A stretch of 64,000 bases of DNA, from contig OY752146.1 of NCBI GenBank assembly GCA_963573315.1, positions 62,001 through 126,000 on the forward strand. The letters run 5' to 3'. Source of the stretch: Entomortierella parvispora (lineage: Eukaryota; Mortierellomycota; Mortierellomycetes; Mortierellales; Mortierellaceae). Under the pieces are notes generated by a model. It had not been told where the DNA came from, did no database searches, and saw nothing but the letters and a program-made list of their open reading frames with translations. This document shows, in pieces, positions 1 through 11,800 of the stretch; position 1 is the first letter of the stretch; every line of letters starts with the position of its first letter. The translations under genes were made by a program, and so were the position numbers.

Positions 1-685
1 GAGTGCCTTTTGGACGCCGCTTGAGCAGCCAGAGCCGCGGACAAATTTATTAAGGGTCCAAAACTACTCCTAAAAAAACAATACGAGAAATGGGATTGGA
101 TCTTTTTTGCCAGGTCTCTACTTTATATGTGGATGGACTCTGTGTTGGCGCCCAGAGAGAGCCATTGACTTGACTGTTGACAGCAGCATGCACCCTGGTA
201 AGACTACAAAACGTAAGACTGCCTAAAGAGCAGCAGACGTGCCTGTTCATGTTGGGTTTTGTATTTTGTGTAATCATTCCAACAAACTGGAAAAGCTGGG
301 GCCGTTGGACAATCGCGACTGGTCAGATGATGTGCCCCTTTTCAAGAACGTGGCATTTGTGCATCCTGTCCACCAAGCTCGGACCTGGAAATGAGAGCTT
401 TGTCTGCGACGGGGGGAGGAGGAGGATGGCTGATGAAACCACAAGGTCCGAGAGCCACCCATCATATTTTTTTTCCCGCCATTGTTGATTTTGTCAAAGT
501 CATGCTTTATGGTAGCCATCCAACAAAAGAGACTTGTCTCTGAGGCCGTTGCAAAGAGACGCGGTGGTTTGGTCAAATAAAGGGGGGACAATTGCACAAG
601 GGCCTGCCTTGTGACCAAAGAAAGGGACTTGGACTGGACTGGAAGGAAGAAAGGAACAAATGGCTTGTTGTCCTATCCGCAGGGC

Positions 686-725
686 GTGCGTGCCAGTGCG
701 TGCCAGTGTGTGCCAGTGGGTGACT
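686..725. repeat. 10-bp tandem repeat, four units
   Basis: Four adjacent 10-mers: gtgcgtgcca twice, then gtgtgtgcca, then the diverged gtgggtgact. It is a short minisatellite in the non-coding region upstream of the kinase gene. Confidence 0.85.
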
Positions 726-749
726 AAGAGGAGGGGATTGGATATGAAG

Positions 750-813
750 ACATGAAGAAGAAGAGGAAGAAGAAGAGGAAGAAGAAGAAAAAAAAAAGAA
801 AAAAAAAAAGAGT
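750..813. repeat. Polypurine (GAA/GGA)n and A-run tract
   Basis: An almost pure purine run of gaagaagaggaag units grading into A-runs. It produces spurious Lys/Arg reading frames on the + strand and Phe/Leu frames on the - strand. Confidence 0.85.
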
Positions 814-1036
814 TTGGATGGTTGGTCACCTGTGGGTCGATGGCTGTGCTTCTGCTTTTTGGGTTGTTGAGTTGTTGAGGATGAGGAGCAAAGGACAACG
901 GGACAGAAGAGGGAGTCAGAGAGACAGAGAGAGAGAGGGAAGGGTTATGCACCGGGAGCTGGAACATGATCCCGATCCCTGATGGAACGTTGTACTGTAC
1001 GTCAACCGCAGAAAGAGTCTGCAGGAGGCGAAGAGA

Positions 1037-1072
1037 GGCAAGAAAGGCAAGAAAGGCAAGAAAGGTAAGAAA
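1037..1072. repeat. 9-bp tandem repeat ggcaagaaa
   Basis: Three units of ggcaagaaa followed by one ggtaagaaa and a degraded fifth unit. Non-coding. Confidence 0.85.
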
Positions 1073-1400
1073 GGTGGGTAAGGACAGAAATGGAGGTCTG
1101 GGAGCTTGCGCACACGGAAGGATGGGCAATGGACCATGCCCCTGAGGAGACGAGAACACCGACAGAGGGAGCACCAGAGGCTGGACACGCATGCACGCAT
1201 GCAAAGCACGGTTGTCCTCTTTCTTTCTCTGTTTCTCTTTCTCTTTCTCTCTCTTCTCTCTCTCTCTCTTTGCCACGCACGACCACACCCACACCCATCC
1301 CACCATACAATCCATCATCCATCCTCATCCCTCCTCCTTCTGTCCCTTGCTCGAGCTGCAACGCCGCCTGCTCGCTCGGCACCCTCTTCGTTCCTTCTTT

Positions 1401-1495
1401 TATTCATTCATTCATTCATTCATCCATTGACTCTTTCACTCATTCATTCACTCTCTTGTTTAGTCTTGTTCATTCATACATTCATTCATTCGCTC
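1401..1495. repeat. ATTC microsatellite tract
   Basis: Repeated attc units (about five perfect copies at 1402-1423, then interrupted copies up to about 1495) inside the pyrimidine-rich leader of the kinase gene. Confidence 0.85.
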
Positions 1496-1708
1496 GTTAC
1501 ACTACTTAATCAACTATTCTTTCCTTTATTCCCTTATTCCTTTGGTCCTCTTTCTACTCGCTGCCATCCCTCCGTGCCTGAGAACTCGCTCGCTTCTACT
1601 TGGCCGCATACTTGTGCTCGCATCTCCTCCCCTCTCCTCTCCCTCGACCCTTCTCCGTCTCCCTCTCTTTGTTTGCCCACAATCTTAAACGCGTCCTTTG
1701 CTGCAGAC

Positions 1709-4700
1709 ATGGCCTCTGGATCGTCCACCCGGGTGGGCAATATTGTAAACCCTTGATTTGTCATTCAGCCCTGATCAACTTCGAAATATGCGCTCTGTGT
1801 GTCTCTAACATAATGTATTTTCTTGTCTCCTTCCTGCAGATGCTGGGAAACTGCATCGGCAAGGGGGCCTTTGGATCCGTTTGGCGAGGACTGAATCTCG
1901 ACACAGCAACCACGGTGGCCGTCAAGCAGATCAATCTCTCCGACATACCCCAGTCTGAACTCGCAAACATCATGGTATGTATATCTACGCCTACCGTTGC
2001 GTACTCGCCTTCTCTCGCCGTCTTTGTAAACAATCCACGATCACGCTGCTGACAGAGCGATTTGCCTTTTCTCGTCCGTTATGCTGTGCGTTTCTTGCTT
2101 GGCCATAGATGGAAATCGACCTTCTTAAAAAGCTCAATGTAAGCGTCAGCGGTCCATTACTTTTCTTCCGCTACGCCATTCATCATTCACCTTATGCTTC
2201 CGCTTCTGTCTCTCTAGCACCCAAACATCGTGAAATACTACGGATTCGAAAAGACCAGCGACTACCTCAACATCATTCTTGAGTAAGGACTCGCTCTCCA
2301 TCATTTGGCTCTCATTTTTTTTTCTTTGCCACCAAATTCACAGCCCGCCGTCGCCTTGTCGCGTTTCTGACACGCCCCCAATAGATTATGCGAAAACGGG
2401 TCTTTGCGAAGCCTGTGCAAGAACTTTGGAAAGTTGCCCGAGCATTTGGGAGCAATGTATATAACACAGGTTCTGGACGGTCTGGTATACCTCCACGACC
2501 AGGGAGTCATTCATAGAGATATCAAAGGAGCCAATATCTTGGCTACGAAGGACGGACTCGTCAAACTGGCCGACTTTGGTGTAGCCACCCTTTCTAATGA
2601 CGTTGGTGGAGACACATCTGTAGCAGGGACACCTTACTGGAGTATGTGTCAGCTGTTGTCATCGAAAAAGAAAGCCTCTCAAACTTGTTACAATGATAAG
2701 CTAACAACCGTCCTCAACTTTCAGTGGCGCCAGAGATTATAGAGTTATCCGGAGCAACAACGGCTTCCGACATCTGGTAAGTCTATGTGTCTCCATGTTT
2801 ACGATCGTGCTCCACAAATGCTGCGACGCTGATAGCCCATCTTGTTTTCATCAGGAGTCTTGGCTGTACTGTAATTGAGTTATTGGATGGAGAGCCTCCA
2901 TATCATGATCTTCAGCCCATGGGTGCACTGTACAAGATTGTTGACGATGAGCATCCTCCAATTCCAGAGAGCGTGTCTGCTGTAAGCCTTGGGTATTTTG
3001 TGAGTCAATATCCCTATATTCATCCTTTTAATAGCTTTACACCTTGTATCCTAGATCGTCCGAGACTTTTTGATGCAGTGTTTCCAAAAAGACTGCAATC
3101 TGCGAGTGTCTGCCAAGAAACTGTCGAAACATCCATGGATTCAAATGTCCAAGAAGAAAGCCTCTGGTAGCCAAAGGAGCCGTGAAAAAGCTATCCCAGC
3201 TTATGAAGAGGCTGTCAAGAGTGTTCAACAATGGAACGAAGCCCTGAAAGGATCCACTGTCACTCGTGGTAACATGAGACGAATGTCTATTGACAAAGGT
3301 ACTCAAGATTAAACAGAAACATCTCTTGTTTGCAGCGACCACCTCAGTTTTCTAATTTCTTTTTTCCATTTTCGACTTGGATATCGATTAGGGCCTAGGA
3401 TATCTGAGCAGAGTATCGAGGACATCTTCAACACGTCGAGGCCACAGGGAAAGAGCTCAGGATCGCCAGAGAGTCGAAATCAGTTTGGTCATGGGTCCTC
3501 GACTGTTGTAACCCCCCCAGCACAGTTTTACCAGCAACGAAATGCCGGAAACATTGATCCTGGACCAAAAATCAATGGGAACGGCAATAATGGCAATGGC
3601 AACAACGCCACCCGCAACAGCAACAACAACAACAAGCGCAACAGTCAAAGCACCTATGAGCCTGAAATATGCACCGATAATTGGGATGACGATTTTGCAG
3701 ACGGAATATCTTCACTCCAGTTGGCAGGATTTAGGGACCAGGAAGATGAGATCTCTAAAACAATTCGCGCCGTGCCTGGATCCTTTTCACGACCAGTTCA
3801 AGTAGAGGATCCTGAGAGTGATATTAATGAGGACGATTTTGAAGGCGAGATGCAAGACCTTAGACTAATGGCCAAGGTCAGAACGCTCGAGGTAAAGTAG
3901 TACATATAACTCTGTCCAAGGGCTGATCTTTTGATGGACATTGAGACAGATGTTAATTTTTATATTGGAATCACTTATTGCCTAGCAGAGCAAGAAGCGG
4001 CCTCCTTCGAGACCAGAGAGCTCGCTCAAGCCCAGTGGCTCTCTAGCGGCTAGAAAGTCAGTAGGACCTTATGTTCCTATCAATCTGGCTCGATCCCATT
4101 CTGCTCCAGGTCAGCTTGCCCATTCACCCGCCAGGATGACAAACAGCTTTGAAAACTATCGAGAGTCGGAAGATGATGACTTCTCTGACCTATTTGAGGA
4201 TGTTGGTGAGTTATCAATCCAAAGGCAGCACTTTTTTTGTTTGGATACTTCTAATATTTTATTTCTTTCCAATTTAGAGAGCCATGCTATGTACCCAAAT
4301 GAAGTTTTGACCTTACAAACTAGGCTATCAAACCACAGCTGGGTATGGTGGAAAACCACTTACGTGAAGATCCATAGGTGCTCCGTGAGGTTTCCAAGTC
4401 GACTGACTCTTCTTCATTCTAATCTCTTACCTTCTTTTATCATTTTCAGTTTGGCAATGATGCTGGCTCAGACGAGGAAGACCCTTTCGCAGAAGTGGAC
4501 GAAGGATTTGATGAAATAGGTAAGCTGGAGTGAGGTCTTCGAACGATATTTTCTGTATTCCTTCTTTTTTATTTACAGCCTTGTTTTGATTTTATCATCA
4601 TTCCAGACCTCGAGGCGAACATTGCACGGGAAAAATACGCTCGGACATGTGCTGGTATTTCGGAGCAGTTTAGACAGTTGGAAAAGCAACGATCAGAAAA

Positions 4701-7700
4701 GCAGATGGAGGAAGTCTGTGATCGATTGGTGAGAGACTCTACTCAATCTTTTACTCTTTATTCACCTGGTTGTTGTATTGATAACGGTCATATATATTAA
4801 CGTCGATGTATTCAACTTAGATGACACTGCTAACGGAGAACCCAGACATGCGAGGACCACTCATTGCGAACCATGGCGCAATTCCACTTTTAGACCTAAT
4901 TGAAACTTGCAACCAACAAAGCTTAGTACTCAAGCTTCTCAACATCCTGAATATGGTAAGACAGGCAAGACGTTTATACGCTACCACTTTGTTTGTTGGA
5001 AGATTGGCTGACCCTATGACCACGAACGTCGTAGGTGACTCGCAACGATTTTGCACTGCAAGAGAGCCTCTGTTTAGTGGGCGCGATTCCAGTTCTGATC
5101 CGCTACACTTCCAAACGATACGGCAAGGAGATCCAACAGGCGGCCGCTAGTTTCATCCAGCAAATCTGTCATACCAATCCATTAACTCTGCAGATGTTCA
5201 TTTCTTGTCGGGGTCTCAGAGTCCTCATTGATTTCTTGCAGGGCAACTATTCTACTCAGCAGAATCTGGTCTTCATCGCTATCAATGGAATTCACAGCGT
5301 ATTTAACCTCCAGGTGAGAGGACGACCTGACTCCGTATTTAAATGGCGCCTAAATCCAGTACTAACACAGGGCTGATATGAAAACTTTGCAGAGTATGAC
5401 GCCAAGAAACGACTTTTGTCGATTGCTGGCTAAACAAGGGCTGCTAGAGCCGCTCTCAGCAACGCTTCACAACACTCTGCGAGATGAGGCTCGAGGCGAA
5501 CCATACACTGAAAAAATTGTTCAGGTCTTATTGATCTTTTCTCAAGGCGACTCTCCGGTGAAAGAACTGCTTGCCACAAGACAAATTATTCATCGTAAGT
5601 TATCTGCAGAGTTGACAAGGCGTCATATTTGCTAATGTTTTCTGAGCCGACACTTATGATTGCTATTATTCTCGTATAGGTATGCTTGACTCTTTGCAGC
5701 GTTTAACGCCGAAATTGGCCGTTGTGATGCTAAAGTGCATCAAGAATATTTCAATGAATTCGAATACTTTGGATGTTCTCCAGACCGCAGGCGCAATTCA
5801 TACATTGGTCAAAGTTCTGGGCGATCGCAAAGAACCCTTTGCAACGGTACAGACCACTTCCATAATACCGACCTGGAGGCTTTTCGGCATTCCAATCTTG
5901 CATACTCACACATCTTCACGCACCCTCTATCTTCAAATTTTTTGGACTATCTAGGACATTTCCAACCACGTCTTGACAACACTGTTCAATCTCTGCCGTA
6001 TCAACAAGTCTCGCCAGGAAGAAGCAGCACAAGCAGGAATCATCCCCTACCTCCAAAAAATTGCAGAATCATCATCTCCACTCAAGCAATTTGCGCTTCC
6101 AATTCTCTGCGACTTGGCACACGCGGGCCGAGCTTGTAGAACCATTCTCTGGAGTAATGACTCTTTGCTAGTTTATCTTGGACTATTTAAGGATCCATAT
6201 TGGCAGGTCAACGCCATGGATGCCGTTCTAGTATGGTAAGTTTGCAATTAAATGGAGCGATAGACGGCTGTTCTTACTTTGTTAATGAGGAGCATCTCTA
6301 CTTTTATACAACAGGCTTCAGGACGAAACTGTAGATGTCGAGCAGATCTTGATACAGCCGCCGTCGCTCGGTCTATTTGTACAAGCATTCTTGACTGCCA
6401 AGGCCAATTCCTTTGAAAATATCCTGGAACCACTGCACAAAATTATTCGTCTCTCATCCGCCGTCGCATGCGGCATTGCTGTTCCTGCGCTCTTTCAGCG
6501 ACTCTTGGACCGATTGGCTCATCCAAAAGCTGTTGTTCGTCTGAATCTCCTTCGGATCCTTCGCGCCATTTTTGATGTTCACCCAAAGCGCCTTCAGTTG
6601 GTACTTCGATACGGTATCTCTGACGTTGTGGTCCGTATCGCAGAGGACGATTCAGCCGTGTTGGTCAAAGAACTGGCCAAAGAAATACTGGATGCTTTCG
6701 AGGAGAGTGACACCGAGTCCGTTCTAAGTCTGAAGGATGGAGAACGATCAGCAGATGGTTCTCTTCGTCTGCAACAGAACAGGAGCGGAGAAAATTATGA
6801 CAGTCTCCTGTCCTCGGACGATTTTTTCGGATTACGAGCTTATGGGCGGCGCGTGGACGATGACGATTCTCCGGTACCAGGAACCACAGAAGATAACACG
6901 CCATTGCAGCAATATGTTGATGGAGGTGTCTTCAATAATCATCCAAAGGAGGACGCACACGGAGTGGACGATCTCTTTCAGAACGAGATTGACGATCTGG
7001 ACGTAGCCCAGGTCATGCAGGCTCGAACGTATAGGCCAGGAGTCGGACAAAACATGGATGCGCCCCAGGAATCTCCTCGAATGACCCGAACTCCTTATCC
7101 TCAGAAAAGCCAAGAGGAAGACTCGGACAGTGATGGCCAAGGAAGTGATGCATCGGATGATGACAAATTTGTGACAAGCCGCATCTGGATGGAGGATGAC
7201 TCGATATCGTCATATCGCTACCCATCCGAAAACAGCTTTACACCTGCACCACTCTCAATTACTCCAACAGAAGCTCGAGTAAGAAGCCCCGAGAATTTTT
7301 CACCTTTCGAGGAGGGCGATGATAATGAGCCGCGAACGGTTCGAATTCGACCTTCCTTCGGGCACCAAAAGAGCAAGAGTCTAGGTGAAATCCTGGAATC
7401 GTGTCTCGATGAGGATATTGAAAAGAGTAATCGTATGCTGGAGGGCGTCCAATCCAAAGATTTGTCAGAGAGTATGATCCTTCGCAGTGGGCTGCCAAAG
7501 ATCCGATTGGAACTGTTAGACATGGATTCCTTCCCAGCTTGGAATCGACGCGATTTGGAAGCAAACGAAGAAAGTGGGGAAGAAAGCGAGGATGATACTG
7601 GACTTCAAAGTGCCGATATACTTGGTGGCGGCAGCAGCGTCGGCACCGGCACTGGAATGTGGGTTGATGGTGATCGAGTGCAAAGGACAACCAGCCCCAG

Positions 7701-8385
7701 ATCCACCACTGAGCATTCGATGGCTACCTCAGCGGAAGAGCTATCGAAAATCCTGCAAGAGTTTCATGGAACCAGGAGAAAGCGGTCGACAACTGACGTC
7801 AACAGCAAACACGGCAGTGGAACTTCTAGTGAGAGTAGCAGCGGCCAAAATTCAGAGAATGCAACCGTCAGAATTGGGCTGACACCGTTGGTGACCCAGA
7901 GATCTATCGCCACAATTGCACGCGAACTACAAAGGCCTGAACCGAGCAGAACTGCTGCCCCTCCAATAGTAAATGTCTCCAGGAGAACAAGTGGTGATTT
8001 CGGATCCATGGTGCCAGGAGCCGGTTGGGACGAACCCTTTGTCACTTGCAAAGAAAGTGGTCAACCGCCTGGTTTGACGCTGGCACCACGTGAGGAGTAT
8101 GATGACTCTTTGCAATTCAGTGACGATTCGGACGATTCTGGAAACGAGGAAGAAGAGGACGACGAGAAAGAAGAAGAGTCGGAAGAAGGGGAAGAAAGCG
8201 ACGAAGCAATTGATCCAAGGACGCATCAACCTATCGTCCAGAAGAGGGAAGTCCGACCACTTTCGCCTTCACTCTTTTTAGCGGAAACCCCGCCCAGGAA
8301 TAACCACATTGGAAGAGAGAGTCAGAATTTTTCAACCGCGTTCTCATCTCTCAGAAGACGGACGTCACGTCGTTTGGGCGAATGA
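1709..8385 (+). CDS. Cdc7/SepH-type septation-initiation protein kinase with armadillo-like tail
   Basis: Serine/threonine kinase of the Ste20/MAP3K-like Cdc7 (fission yeast) / SepH (Aspergillus) / MAP3K-epsilon group, which signals at the spindle pole to start septation (role by family). Model of 19 exons: 1709-1744, 1840-1974, 2109-2138, 2218-2282, 2385-2641, 2725-2776, 2855-2981, 3055-3298, 3392-3891, 3986-4205, 4278-4342, 4450-4519, 4607-4728, 4821-4955, 5035-5313, 5393-5594, 5680-5846, 5955-6235, 6315-8385. All junctions are GT-AG and the sum is 5058 nt (1685 aa). Visible kinase motifs are the glycine loop [26 protein letters not shown], the APE box and [10 protein letters not shown]. 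An Asn/acidic linker follows, then helical armadillo-like repeats (about 4607-6700), then an acidic Ser-rich tail. The order kinase then armadillo matches plant MAP3K-epsilon and fungal SepH. The start is the first ATG in frame after the CT-rich leader. Exon 11 is the least certain. Confidence 0.9.
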
Positions 8386-8676
8386 CAATCAGAGCGTGCG
8401 CGCTTGAATAGCTTTTCATCAGACAACGAGCTGCAACTTCTCACTCTACAAAGGGACCACTACGATGCCGATGTGGAGGAAAACGAAGAATCACACGGGA
8501 GAAACGATATTGACAGCGATGAAATGGGAAGCGAGGACACGGATTCAGACAAAGATGAGATATACCGACCAATGCATCATCCAAGACACGCGAGCGAATC
8601 TCAAGTCGGCCTCGACACTAGGACGCAGGCCTCCCCAGAGAAAGCAGAGAGATGCAGCAGCTGTGTTATCACCTGA
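8386..8676 (+). other. In-frame post-stop extension of the kinase gene ending in a CaaX-like box
   Basis: The kinase frame ends with TGA at 8383-8385. The same frame then stays open for 96 codons with the same acidic, Ser/Asp-rich composition as the preceding tail, ends with Cys-Val-Ile-Thr and then stops at 8674-8676. It could be reached by TGA readthrough (context TGA CAA) or by splicing out a 72-nt GT-AG segment at 8321-8392, which preserves frame and removes the TGA. The 5' site (gtcaga) is weak. It may also be a recently truncated C-terminus or a base error. Confidence 0.45.
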
Positions 8677-8890
8677 TATCCGCAATCATGAACTTGTCCT
8701 CGTCATCAAATGGAGTTGCCGTTGGAGAAGAAAGCCCTTGTCGAGAGTGATGGAGCGCCGCGCCCGCCATGTAGTTATTTTGTATGACCATTAATAATGT
8801 ATACCCCCGCCACCCCCCTCAGCAATGTAAAAATTATGACAGATTTCTTTTTTTTTTCTTTTTATTTTTTTTTGTTCATGTCATGAACTG
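8677..8890. other. Short convergent 3' intergenic region
   Basis: About 200 nt between the end of the kinase frame (+) and the RhoGEF stop codon (-). It is T-rich (T-runs at 8847-8872) and must hold both 3' ends. No gene is seen. Confidence 0.6.
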
Positions 8891-11800
8891 TTACCAACGT
8901 GAATTGATATCTTCTTTCCACGACTGCACAACATCCTTGTCGCCTGTCAAGTACAACACCATGGCATCATCGACCACACGAAGAACTAGAATCCAAATCA
9001 CAAATAAACAAAGTCAGTATCAAAATTACTATCCCCTCCTTCAGTCACAATCCGACGTATTTTTTCTTGTTCTTACCATCCTGTCCAATGACCTCGGCAG
9101 GGTGGAGTCGAGATTCCAGCTGTAAGACACGGCACAATTCCAGATTTTTGCCGGAACTTGCGTCTCCAGATCCAGACGCTCCTGCAGCGGAGGTACCGCT
9201 ACCAGCACTGGGGGACATGGCAGATCCAGCCCCCGATCCAGAGACAGACCCAGCATTGGTGCCAGCGGCAGTGGCAGCAAGAGAAGAGGAAGACTTTCCA
9301 GTGGCCACAACATGATTGCACTGAATCAAGATATCGTTGAACAAGATGAACAAGAATGATTTTTCGACAAGTTCTTCAGACAGGTAATGAACTGTCAAGT
9401 CGCCCACATTGTTGCTGCTGTTATTGCTGCTGGCAGTCACAGGATGCAGACTACTACCAGAGAGGGGCCTTCCCGAGGATGCGGAAGGACCCTCCAAGGT
9501 CTCGGCCATGGACACGTTCCTGGTAACGACACGAATCAGATGAAGCATGCCCTCTCGGACGACCTTGCGATGGGGCTGAACGAGCGGGGTCTTGTACTGA
9601 CCCAAGATACGGTTCTGAACCAACAGCACCTTCTCATGATTCTCATATTGTCGTTTCCGTTCATTCATTTCGTCCGCCCGGCTCGAGATCTGTTCCAAGG
9701 CCGTGGCAATATCCTGATAGTCCACATGGCCCCGCCACGTGTTCTCGAGAAGATCTTGCAGCAACAACTTGTACCTTGGGATCCTCTGCACGGGCAAGAG
9801 GAGGTATCCCTGAAGCGCCAATTGAGTGTGCTTGGGGTGCTTTGCACATCGTCGGAGAAACTCCTTCATCTTTTTCTTGTGCTTGGCCACCGTGAGTTGT
9901 GTCTGAAGGACCCGAAGCGCGTTATCAAAGTTGTTGATGTAGAAACTGTACATTTTCATGTAAGCCACGTGTTCTGCGAAAACGCGCCCGATCCGATCCT
10001 CCACCACAATCTTGTTCCCGTCATGAGCAGCAACAGTGTCAGAAGCAGCACTGGTGCTCACGGCCTTTGACTCTGCCTCCGATGCAACATTTGAGGCCTG
10101 GTCCGTTGTTTGAGCCGATGCCGCCGAGGGTTCTGGGGATTCTGACTGGACTTGGGTAGACTCTGGACCTGTTTGGTCCTCAGCGCTCTGTTTCGCTTTC
10201 CTGGCAGACTCCAGAGCAATCTGCTCCTCCTGAACATGGTAGGCCTTTTCGAGTTCTGGTAAAAAGTGGTCCGCATGGAAATTGCAAATCCCCTGGGCGT
10301 TGGAGAACACGGCCTTGTGGTCGCTTGGCGGCATGACACTCAGAGCTGGCGTCAAGTAAATTTCCACCAAGCCCTTCAGACCCTCCACATATGTTCTCTC
10401 GGTTGTCATGATCTCGTCCACAATCCGGCGTCTCCTCGCAGCTTGCGCCTGAAGTTTTGCAAGTCGAATCTCTTCCTCTTTGGCGGCCCGCTCGGCCAGG
10501 TCCGCACCGTTGCCCTCTGTATCCTCCTTCTCTGAGTCCTTTGACTTGGGTTCAGGGGCGTCGGCGGTCGGAGATCGCTCTGCATTCCAGACTCTCCGCC
10601 AAGCATAGACTTCCTCCCATTCAGAAGAGTCTGTGTCCAGATCGTAGAGATCCTTAAGGTAGCGCATCAGAGGCTTGATGTAGGTAGCGACTTGGTTGCG
10701 AGCAGAATGACTGCCCCAGGATCCAACACCAGCCATTCCATTCATGACGGGCGAAGAGGGAAGAGGGGTCGTGGGCGAGTGCATAGAAGACAGGCGATGG
10801 AACTGTTGCTGCTGCAGTTGCTGCTGCTGCTGGTGAGCGATGGCCGCTTCAGTGTCCGCAAAGTCAAATTCCCTTTCGGTGCCGAGCGTCAATTGACTGT
10901 CCATGCTCATGTAACTCAGTCTGTTGCCCCTGTCTTTACGCGATGGGTCAAACGACGCGGAAAGCTGAGAATCACGAGGCGAAAGTGGTGGTCCAGCTGG
11001 CAAGTGTCCTGTACTTTTGTTCTGATAACGGAGTCCAAGCATCCCAGAGCCTCTGGCATTAAGGGTGATGGAAGAGTCGGAAGCGCCAATGTTATGACCA
11101 ACACTTCCATAACCAGAGTCCCGGACTGTCACGCTATGATCCTGCTCCTGTGAATCCATTGCCATGAACCCACTTGAACCATATACGCCCTGCTCGCTAG
11201 AGTTGGTTCTCTTGTGGAGTCGATCTCGGACCCATTGGTTGATCCCTCCAGAAGGTGCCCTCTTTCCTTGTGTTGACATTGCAGACTCGGACCCTCTCGA
11301 CGTTTGCTTTGTTTCCGCTTCCAGGTCTCCGTCCAAAACTGAATCTGCTTCACCTGCGATAAAAATACGATTGGCAGAATGCTCGACTTTGGACGCGGAT
11401 GAAGGGCCGTCCTTGAGAGAGGAGCGACTGCTCTTCCGAATGGACTTGAGGAACCGGTTGAGCGACAAGGAACCAGTCGAGGGAGAGCTGAGGCTTGGGA
11501 CCGGATGCTCCTCATGGTGATTAGTAGTTGGAACCAGTCCAGACGTGGAAACAGATCGCTCTCGTCTACCAACAGAGTTCTCTGATAATGAGGCTGCAAG
11601 ATACCCCCCAGTAGATGCCGAAATAGTACTGGCCTTCATATATGGCTCCACATTTCCTACGTCAAAGCTGTCCACCGATTCTTTCTTTTGGAGTCCAATC
11701 ATAGTCATCAGATCTCCATGGGATCGACGCTTTGTCAGCACTGGTGCACGCCGGGAAGGGACTGGCGTGATAGTCCGTCTCCAAGGCTCGTAGCCTCCTA

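Larger units (their letters stand above)
1..1708. other. Upstream non-coding region rich in simple repeats
   Basis: I see no gene here. The reading frames that cross it are low-complexity Ser/Leu/Phe or Arg/Lys translations of pyrimidine or purine tracts. The last 500 bases are strongly C/T-rich on the + strand (about 1215-1275 and 1520-1680) and lead into the kinase start codon at 1709. The same arrangement precedes other genes in this window, so this is probably the kinase promoter and leader. Confidence 0.6.

Noticed and set aside
500..1318. Long - strand open frame of about 270 codons
   Set aside because: It is a low-complexity translation of purine/pyrimidine repeats, lacks domain features and no splice or start context supports it.
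9387..10070. + strand frame opposite the DH domain
   Set aside because: Antisense shadow of the RhoGEF exon; the - strand frame has clear DH motifs.
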